From positions 396,633-460,632 of the forward strand of contig JALMQS010000106.1 in NCBI GenBank assembly GCA_024734495.1: 64,000 bases of DNA. Reading direction: 5' to 3'. This document shows positions 56,000 through 64,000 of the stretch, piece by piece. A program made the translations under genes and the position numbers. The first letter of the stretch is position 1. The number at the start of each line of letters is the position of its first letter. The DNA is from Forficula auricularia. Its lineage: Eukaryota > Arthropoda > Insecta > Dermaptera > Forficulidae. The notes below the pieces were generated by a model. That model had not been told where the DNA came from. It saw nothing but the letters and a program-made list of their open reading frames with translations, and ran no database searches.

Positions 56000-56669
56000 G
56001 GACGTTCCCTAATAAATCGATTTTCTTGCAATCTATTTAAAACTTTGAATACACATATTTATAAATGTTCTTTATACTTAGAAATTTTTTTCAATAGCCC
56101 TTGCAGCACTAAATTTATAAATATTGACCTTTGAAATTTTCTTATTTAACACCCTATCCCGATTGATGTTAAAGCGACTCTTTCATTAAATAATAGTCGT
56201 AATTTTCTTGAAATTATTTTGAAAAACTGAGAATCATTAACTGAAGATATAACAAATATTTTTCTGTTAAAATAATTGTATCAGGCGGTATTCGTTTTGT
56301 ATGAAATATATTAAAAGTAAGGCACTTTTGTTGGTTTTCGTTTTTTCTTTCATGACATGGGAAGTGAGAGATGGCGACTTGGCAACGTCGCACTAAAATC
56401 ACTCAATTTTTCCATATCTAAAACACTTCTGCAGCTGGTGCATTTGAAATTTTTAGCTAATTCTCTCAACCTAACTATACTGTTCTCATCTGGAATTTCG
56501 CATTGAGCTGTTTCAAGAAGTGTTTTTTTTTAATTCTGTCTTTTAGCGTCGGTAAGAATGCAATGTTGCCAGATCCGAGAAACGACGCAATGAAAATATT
56601 TTTGCAATTCTGCGCATGTGAGAGTAGGGGAAAGAGCGAACTGCATCTGAGCTATATTAAGGAACGTCC
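56000..56669 (-). mobile_element. TTAA-flanked MITE, copy 2, complete
   Basis: 670 bp between TTAA at 55996-55999 and TTAA at 56670-56673, with ends GGACGTTCC and GGAACGTCC. A TTAA duplication points to the piggyBac superfamily. No transposase. Inverse of the copy at 44183. Confidence 0.8.
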
Positions 56670-56673
56670 TTAA

Positions 56674-57144
56674 GGGAAAAAGTGAATCGAATCATGAGTT
56701 TTGAAAACTTAAATTCATGTTATTTTTTATAACAACCACGAATTAATTAAGATTAATTAGATTGATTTGTTATTAATTAAATAAATGAAGAAATAAATGT
56801 GAATTTATATATAAACGAAAAGCATCATAATTAAAAATTCGAAAAAAAGATGCCCATTCGGACTAGAATTAAAATTTGTTAAATTGACAACAGTTTTTTA
56901 CTAAAAAATCGATCAGTATACACATTTTTAAAAATGACGATTTATTTTTGAAATTTGATAATCTCATAGTAATATCGTTTTCAAAATTTTTTTGATATTT
57001 TTCATCAATAGTACTTTTAAAAATTCGAAGGTTAAAAATTGTAAATAAATAAATAAAATACTTTTGAAAAACGAAAATATTGAAGAAAAAACAAACACAA
57101 TTTGGTTCCTATTTCGCAGTTATGGGCATTAAAAAAATAATTTT
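56674..57144. other. AT-rich intergenic DNA
   Basis: No feature. Confidence 0.4.
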
Positions 57145-57880
57145 TAAGAAAAAAATAAAAACCGACTTCAAAAAATTAAATGCAACAAATAAAATACACT
57201 AAAAGGTATAAAATAATTATTATCTTATTTAGTTACAACTAAACGACGAAATATTAACATGAAATTACTTTTTGAAGTCGGTGCCAAACTAACTATACCT
57301 ATAAGCGAGCATACCCTCCAAACGTACTAAGTAAGATCCGTCGAGTGCGATTCATAAAAGGTATATGTTTGGCACCAACTTCAAAAAGTAATTTCATGTT
57401 AATATTTCGTCGTTTAGTTGTAACTAAATAAGATAATAATTATTTTATACCTTTTTAGTGTATTTTATTTGTTGCATTTAATTTTTGAAGTCGGTTTTTA
57501 TTTTTTTCTTAAAAATTATTTTTATTTTTCTCTTTTTAGTGATGTTATTAATAGTGATCATATCATCAGAACTTGACCAAATTAATATGACACCATCCCT
57601 AAGACACCCCCTTTTGGATAAAAAAAGAACCATCGAAATCGGTTCATAAACAAAGAAGTTAGGTCTAAACAAACCTAATAAAAAAGGTCTAATACCTAGG
57701 AAAAAAATACGAAAAAAAAATGGGACCAATCGGAAGCTAGACTGGACCCTATGCAAAAAATTTTTTCAAAATCGGTTGAGAATTGGCGGAGATATGAGAT
57801 AACATAGGCACAAAAAAAAAAAAAAAAAAAAAATTCAATCGAATAGAGAACCTCCTCCTTTTTTGAAGTCGGTTAAAAAA
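57145..57880 (-). mobile_element. Composite foldback element, copy 6
   Basis: Hairpin 57158-57500 and short-form body reversed, ending TTTTTTGAAGTCGGTTAAAA at 57880. Both body and spacer (ACTAAGTAAGATCCGTCGAG) are on the minus strand, so their relative orientation is the usual one. Confidence 0.85.
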
Positions 57881-59640
57881 ACAAAACCAAAAACAAAAAA
57901 ACTTTCAAAAATTAATATCTGATCATAAACGGTTCACTAAAAAAAATTGAAAAAACTCAAGACAAGTCTCAACTAGTAAAATATAACAAAAATATTAGGG
58001 TGGTCCTTATTTTAAGAAGGTCAGATTTTTCAATCCCACCTCAAAATATCAATCAAGATCTTAAAAAAATGAAAAAGAAACTATTGTTTACAATGCAACG
58101 ACCCGTGCCGGAAGCTAGATGAAATTTCAAATGGGAATATCATCATGAGCTTGGGTAGTTTTTCATTGGGTTTTAAATAGAATCATATAAATACCTATTG
58201 TAAAGTGTGACTTTTATAATTTGCTTATTTTATTTCAATGGGTCTTTTTTCGTGGGTACTTTTTGTTTTGTATAATGGCAGTGGGATTTTATCTAGGCAC
58301 CTTTTTCTGGTCACCTTAAGAAGAAAGAAAAGTAATAGTGAATAGTTATATAAATCCAGACTTATTTTCATCGGTGTTGCATTCTCTTGGTGCAACAACT
58401 TATATTTTTTATGAAAAATATTTAGATTGACTTGTGCATCAAACCCTAGCCTCCTTATATTTATATAAGTTAATTTTTATTTCTAGGTAACAAATGGAAA
58501 CGAGAGATCATACATATTTTTAGTAATGGAATTTTTTTATTAGTAAGATAAATTTATGTCAAGGTTTATTGATTTTCTGGCTAGACCGTCAAACCATTAT
58601 TTATTACATGAAACAAGTAAAAATAAAAATATTTTTAATGTTTTATTTTTGTTTGACGATATATTTTTATTTTTATTTTTTGAGAAAACAACAGCACAGT
58701 TCAAGACAATAATAGAAAAGAAACATGATGTAAGTTACAAAATAATAAACTATAAGTCAATACAAACATTATCCCACTGAGAGATTTAATATGGAACAAA
58801 AGTTGGATGCTAGTAACAAAGCCCGTAATACAAATTTTACTAAATAATAAATTAAGGGAGTTCGGGACTGCTTATCTATCTGGTTAATCTTCGAAAAAAA
58901 ATTTTGTATTTCTGCAGAATGACAACTTCTGCCTTCTAAATTTTTTAATAAAAAAAATCGTTAACAATGAGATTAATTTCGAATAAAAATCTTTGTTTTG
59001 ATAATTTTAATAAAAAGAATATTGAGATAATTTTTTTCTCATTATAAAAACATTTATTTAACACAAAAACGATTTCAAGACATAGAGCTGTAATTCTACA
59101 CTGGTGCTTTTGTTATATTCTGTTGGCTGTAAAAAACTTTTTATTTTTACATTTATGAATAATTAATTAACTAGAATGTCAAATCTATTGAAAAATATAT
59201 TATTCGATTCATAACAGTTGAATTATTGATCTGTATAAATTTGTTGAAAATGGTATAATTTGTATAGAAGTTATAGCCCTTTTAATAGCTCGGTCCATTT
59301 ACTTCCATGTTAAAAGGAGAATTTTCAATAATTTATTTCTCTGTAATGGGACAGACGATCAACTTCAAATTTCGGGAATAAATATTTAATACATCAATGA
59401 TTCGATGGTAAAAAATTTGAGAATTTTCTTATAAAAATTACAAACAGTCCCGAACCCCCTTAAGTTTTAATCAGTAAGAAAAACAAGGTTTGAAATAAAC
59501 TAAAACAACATTCAAAGGAAAGTTACATCAACATTAACTTAATTTCATTTTTGAAAGCCTGCTTGGTTTTATTATAAAAATCACAGCTACCAAAATAACG
59601 ATCAAAATCGCTGCACAATCTGACCTGAGTTAGTACGACA
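57881..59640. other. AT-rich intergenic DNA
   Basis: No frame with family features, no hairpins or element ends. Confidence 0.4.
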
Positions 59641-59641
59641 T

Positions 59642-60050
59642 TTAGATTGCGCAAACACATGAGACAACTTGGACGTGGGACGCGGGACCCGGAAATTTAT
59701 TTGTGCTTTCAAGATCAGGGCAATCCACATCGGAAAGATAAATATTTCTTAGCGTCATCGCATCAAGAAGCAACCGTCTATCTTCCAACGTCGGAAGGTT
59801 ATGATACGATAATCGTATATTATAGAGGCGTTGTTTTAATTTTAACCAATGGAATAGCATCTAGGAAAATTTTCTTTGTAGATTCTAAATTCTTTTTATA
59901 TATTTCATAATACGGACTCCAAACAGCAGAACCGTATAATTAATTAACAAATATAATATTTTGAGAATGCCTCCAGGGTAGGCTTTGTGAAATGACATAA
60001 GAAAGTCTTTGGTTGCATACACTCAAGGCGCTTAGGTAAGACCAACCAAT
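59642..60050 (-). pseudogene. LINE reverse transcriptase C-terminal fragment
   Basis: From about 59940: LYGSAVWSPYYEIYKKNLES, then after a frame change YNIRLSYHNLPTLEDRRLLL and NIYLSDVDCPDLES. This is the thumb/post-RT region of a jockey/CR1-like element, in style closer to 43485 than to 103. No catalytic motifs. Confidence 0.7.
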
Positions 60051-60064
60051 TTCACCAAACATTA

Positions 60065-60216
60065 AGGGCCAGTTTTATGTCGGTTGGTAAGCTCTTTTTA
60101 ACCGTTGACAAAGGGTAAATCCTTAGAATTCACCTTGTGCCCGAAGGTGAATTCTAAGGATTTACCCTTTGTCAACGGTTAAAAAAGAGTTTACCTAACC
60201 GACATACAACTGGCCC
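60065..60216. mobile_element. Harbinger-like MITE, palindromic form, copy 3
   Basis: TTA at 60062-60064 and 60217-60219. Here both halves are the same end sequence inverted (GGGCCAGTTTTATGTCGG and inverse) meeting at about 60142, unlike the two asymmetric copies. Confidence 0.8.
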
Positions 60217-60519
60217 TTAGTGTATAACTAGAGAAAAGCTAGTTGAATATCTATTATTTACAATGAACAACTATCTGATTGAAAATATTGAATTATGTCG
60301 ATAACGGGAGTTATTCCATTTTAATTGGAAACTTAAGTTATGAATCAATAAACATCAAAATTATCTTAATTAATAGAACGGCTGATTTGATTAATTTTAT
60401 GATCTGTGATATTTATCGTTCAGAAAAATTTCCATTGCTTAATTCAATAATAGTAGAATACTGCATTAAAAATAATCAAATATTGAGAAATAAACATTAT
60501 TATTTTATTTTTATATATA

Positions 60520-61093
60520 CAGGGTGGGGTATAAAGATCTAACACATTTTGAAGAGGTATAAATAATGAAAAAATGTAACTAGAAATTTTGTATACACAT
60601 ATTCTGTGGACCCCAGAAGGCTCAAATGCAAAAACCACCCAAAATGGGGGGAGGGGAGGATCAAAAATGAAAAATTCTAGCCCTTTCGACCAAATTATGT
60701 ATAGAAAATTTGGTTAGTTTTTGCATTTCTAGCCTTCAGAGGGTCCACAGAATATGTATACAAAATTTGGATGAGTTTGGTCAAAAGGGCTAGAATTTTC
60801 ATTTATGACCCCCCCCCCATTTTTGGTGGTTAGTTTTTGAATTTCTAACCTTTTTGGGGCCCACAGAATATGTACTCGTATACAAAATTTAGTTGAGTTT
60901 GGTCGAAAGGGCTAGAATTTTCATTTTTGACTCCCCCTCCTTTTTTTTGTCTGATAATATTTAAAACGGATTAAAAAAAGAAAATTATTTTATGTTTTTT
61001 TCAAAAATACATTAAGTTTTTTTCTAGTTACTCGTAAATTTTGTCATTTTTTATACCACTTCAAAATGTGGTAGATCTTTATACCCCACCCTG
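60520..61093. mobile_element. Inverted-repeat element with CAGGGTGGGG ends
   Basis: Ends CAGGGTGGGGTATAAAGATC (60520) and its inverse (61074-61093), about 45 bases long. The inside carries three units of the poly-C module. Transposon superfamily unclear; TA-rich flanks. Confidence 0.7.
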
Positions 61094-61850
61094 GATATAT
61101 ATATACGTATATATACTTTTTTTTTACTTACTTATATTTATATTTATTATTTTGTCCCAATGAACAGAATTATTATTGCTATTTTTTTATTGACTTTCAA
61201 CCCACTGAACTCGATTTTAAATTTGTCACCCTAATAATTTTTATACCGTTCTGCTGTGGCCACACCCTGATCCACTATTCCAGTGTGGGAGGATCGGAGA
61301 GCTATAAGGGGAGACGTGGAGGCCCTACAAAAAGAAAAAAATGATTATAAAAAATAATTTAATAAATTATTATGGTCAAAAAGTAGCGAAAGAAAATTAC
61401 TAGAGTTTCATACTTTCATTTTTAATAAAAGACAAAATCTCGGATCGTTTGACGAAATTTTGAACTAGTTTTATATCATATATTTTGTAATTAAACTTGC
61501 AAACGAAATTGTTAAGAAAGTAAAGTAGCAAATAATTTGGCAGACGGTGCGTTAATCCTTACCGATTTTTATTATGACTATCAAGGGGAGAGACAGCATT
61601 CTTGGCAGAGCAATAATTTCTGGAAATATCTCTTTTTTTATTTATGTCTTTATGTCTCAGGTTCCCAAGTAATTATAGAGTCCGTGAATTTGTAGCAAAG
61701 TACCTAGAAGCCATTAATTATCTACTTTATTATATATTTATATATTTATTTTTTTCCATTAAAATTCATTCCTTTTAGCTTGTTTATTATAAATTTCATC
61801 AATAAATATCAAGGCCTCGGGAAAAATATGACCGGCCGGAAATTATTTTT
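61094..61850. other. AT-rich DNA with retro-tail fragment
   Basis: 61253-61332 (GACGTGGAGGCCCTACAAAA then A-rich) resembles the fragment at 9210-9245. No gene. Confidence 0.4.
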
Positions 61851-62381
61851 GAAATCTTGAGTAGTTAATCATGCCTTAATTGAGTAGATCTAGCTAGCTC
61901 TGAGGCCAATCAAATCGTACCATAGAATCTGCCTTTCGATCCAACCTACCTTTCTTAAAATGGTGCTTCATTAAATTAGAATACAAATATTAATCTTGAA
62001 CAAGGGACAATTTCTAATTAGGATCTTTAAGTAGATGGGCTTGAGCGAATTAACTAGAATGTTTGCTTACCTTTTGTAAAGAAGGATCGAAGAAAGGGAG
62101 AGGAAGGTATTTAAACAGGGAATGGTGCAGCTGGCCATGGGAGTTGGAATCCCCGTGTCCTCATTTGGAAGATCAACGCTTTAGAACAAAAATCGATAAC
62201 AGTTTTCTCAGCTTAATCTTAAAGACAATTTTTCTCACGTGTTATAGAGTAGTTTTATTCGCCCCCACAGAAAATGAACACAAGTGCCAAAAAGCTATCC
62301 GGGCCATTGGTTGTCCTTCGAGCCCAAACCCATCTGGCATAGATAACCGGTTAATTAATTTCAGTCAAAGATATTAACCTA
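61850..62381. other. Repeat-poor island
   Basis: Unique-looking sequence. The 104-codon frame at 62063 lacks domains. Its last about 83 bases (62298-62381) recur after the gap at 63630-63712 with about one difference. Confidence 0.4.
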
Positions 62382-63380
62382 TCTATATATATATATATAT
62401 ATATATAAGTAAGATTCTGTCTGTACATTGCTCTAAATCACGCCAAATTTCAAGCAAAGTTATGAATGAAAACACCCTCAACGAAATTCCTGTCTGTCTG
62501 TATGTTTCCGTCTTTTCCGAAAAGTTGCTCACGATTCACGTATAAACGGCTGAAGGGATTATTCTGTAATTTCATATTTACATCAGATGACTTCTAACTT
62601 GCCTTTTTAGCTATATAACGTTTTGATATTTTGACCCCAGAAGGCAGTTTGGGGGGCGCAAGAATGAAAATTATCAAATAACTCCTAAACTATTAACTCT
62701 ACAGCAAATTTTATTATGAGCAAAGTTATAGGGGGTTGATTTCTGACAACTTTTGTTTAAAAAAATCCCCCCCCCAAAAAGGGGGGGGGGTCAAAATATG
62801 AAAATTCTTGCTCTTTGACCAAACTCAACCAAATTTTGTATACATAATCTGTGGGTCATTACAAGGGTTTATACATATATTATATTATATATAATGCAAA
62901 AACTAACCACCCAAAATGGAGGGGGATCAAAAAATGAAAATTCTTACCCTTAGAGCCAACTTAACCAAATTTTGTATACATAATCTGTGGGTCACTAGAA
63001 GGCTAAAAATGAAAAAACTGGGTGTGGGGGTGGAGGGAACGGGGTGGTGTCCGGGGGTGCATGGTCTAGTGGAGGGTTTAGGTGAGGGTCCAGATGCGTA
63101 GTGGTGTGATGCGGAGTGGGGTCCGGGGTGGTGGTGTGGGCGGAATGGAGTGCACGGGGGTGGGGTGGTCCAGTGAGGTGTGAGAGTTCAGATGAGGATC
63201 CGGAGGCTTAGTGGGGTGGTGTGGGGTGGGGTCCGGGGGATGGTGGGGGTTGGGTGGTGCAGGGTGGAGTGGCGGTTCAGGCTAGGGTCCAGAGGCGTAG
63301 TGGGGTGGTGCGGGGGGGGGGGGGGGGCATGGGGCGTGCCCCCGGCTATCAGAAGGTCCGCGGAAGGCGGGTGCCTAGCT
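62382..63380 (+). mobile_element. Helitron with poly-C module and G-rich body
   Basis: 5' TCTATATATATATAT (62382), AAGATTCTGTCTGTACATTG, then module sequence (62630-63010) and a GT/GGGG-rich part with GGGGTGGTG repeats. 3' hairpin CCGC-GGAA-GGCGG (63358-63370) and CTAG (63375-63378). A full-length counterpart of 45772-46029. Confidence 0.7.
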
Positions 63381-63529
63381 TGTTTCTTATAAAAATCAAA
63401 ACTCTACTATTATAAACATTATGAACTTTTTTAATTAAATCTTTTATAGTTAATTTTTTATGGTTTGTTCAGTATAAACTGATGTGGCCATCCACATGAC
63501 TTTACCTTAGTAGCCAGAAAATTTCCATG

Positions 63530-63629
63530 NNNNNNNNNNNNNNNNNNNNNNNNNNNNNNNNNNNNNNNNNNNNNNNNNNNNNNNNNNNNNNNNNNNNNNN
63601 NNNNNNNNNNNNNNNNNNNNNNNNNNNNN
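63530..63629. other. Assembly gap
   Basis: A run of exactly 100 N, the usual size for a scaffold gap of unknown length. Confidence 0.97.
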
Positions 63630-64000
63630 TTGGGCCATTGGTTGTCCTTCGAGCCCAAACCCATCTGGCATAGATAACCAGTTAATTAATTTCAGTCAAA
63701 GATATTAACCTATCTATATATATTTATATATATAAAATTAAGGTTTTGTCTGTACATTGCTCCAAATCACGCCAAATTTTGGTTGCACACGTTTCTGCTA
63801 AAGTTATCAACGAAAACACCCTCAACAAAATTCCTGTCTGTATATCTGTCTGTATGTTTCCGTCGTTTCCGAAAAGTTGCTCACGATTCACGTAAAAACG
63901 GCTGAAGGGATATTATGAAACTTCATATTTACATCAGATGTCTTCTAACTTACGTTTTTAGGTATATAATGTTTTGATATTTTGACCCCAGAAGGGGCTT
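63630..64000 (+). repeat. Near-copy of 62298-62650 after the gap
   Basis: Repeats the unique flank and the first about 290 bases of the Helitron (new 5' start at 63713), with indels and substitutions. See the finding on haplotype duplication. Confidence 0.85.

Noticed and set aside
62916..63415. Three overlapping glycine/tryptophan-rich frames
   Set aside because: Translation of a GT/GGGG-rich Helitron body, all frames open by composition.

Overview
This window is nuclear DNA of an insect (order not determinable from the sequence alone). It is AT-rich, has long gene-free stretches, GT-AG splicing, non-LTR retrotransposons, mariner/Tc1, hAT, Harbinger-like and Helitron-like elements, and many long perfect palindromes. 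The only host protein-coding gene I can support is on the + strand: a two-exon gene of the Elbow/No-ocelli (NET) family. Its 21-codon first exon is at 47071-47133. A 4.4 kb intron full of transposable elements follows, then a 479-codon last exon at 51512-52951. It is a developmental repressor that normally recruits Groucho through an FKPY motif. Here the FKPY motif, the SPLALLAQTC box and the CRDPYCTGC box are intact, but the family's C2H2 zinc finger is not recognisable: a poly-alanine tract sits in its place.

Layout. 1-46.5 kb is an upstream gene desert made almost entirely of mobile elements, with short repeat-poor islands (about 3.3-3.6, 7.0-7.9, 8.3-8.66, 15.4-15.8, 22.2-22.55, 26.9-27.3, 40.0-40.7 kb) that are the best places to look for cis-regulatory sequence. 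One of them carries a consensus Exd/Hth (PBX-MEIS) composite site. 46.5-47.1 kb is the GC-richer promoter/5'UTR. 47.1-51.5 kb is the intron, holding a ribozyme-like palindrome, an RT/endonuclease LINE relic, two hairpins and a young hAT MITE. 51.5-53.5 kb is the last exon and 3'UTR. 53.6-63.5 kb is again repeats. A 100-base N gap (63530-63629) is followed by sequence that repeats what lies about 1.3 kb before the gap, which looks like an uncollapsed haplotype.

Mobile elements. Coding relics: a CR1/jockey-like RT (103-1146) and a second copy (42501-42921), other LINE pieces (8727-8995, 43485-44010, 59642-60050), an R2/R4-type RT plus restriction-like endonuclease (48190-49480), two mariners (18042-18915 and 40777-41655) and a deleted Tc1-like element (16315-17174). 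Non-coding families are more numerous: six copies of a composite foldback element, palindromic elements carrying hammerhead-ribozyme-like cores on both strands, a poly-C module shared between different elements, tRNA-derived SINEs, and MITEs whose ends and target duplications can be read exactly.

The most unusual features are (1) the repeated hammerhead-like cores inside long palindromes followed by a conserved tail, (2) a foldback family whose central spacer is inverted in one of six copies, and (3) the Elbow-family protein without its zinc finger.
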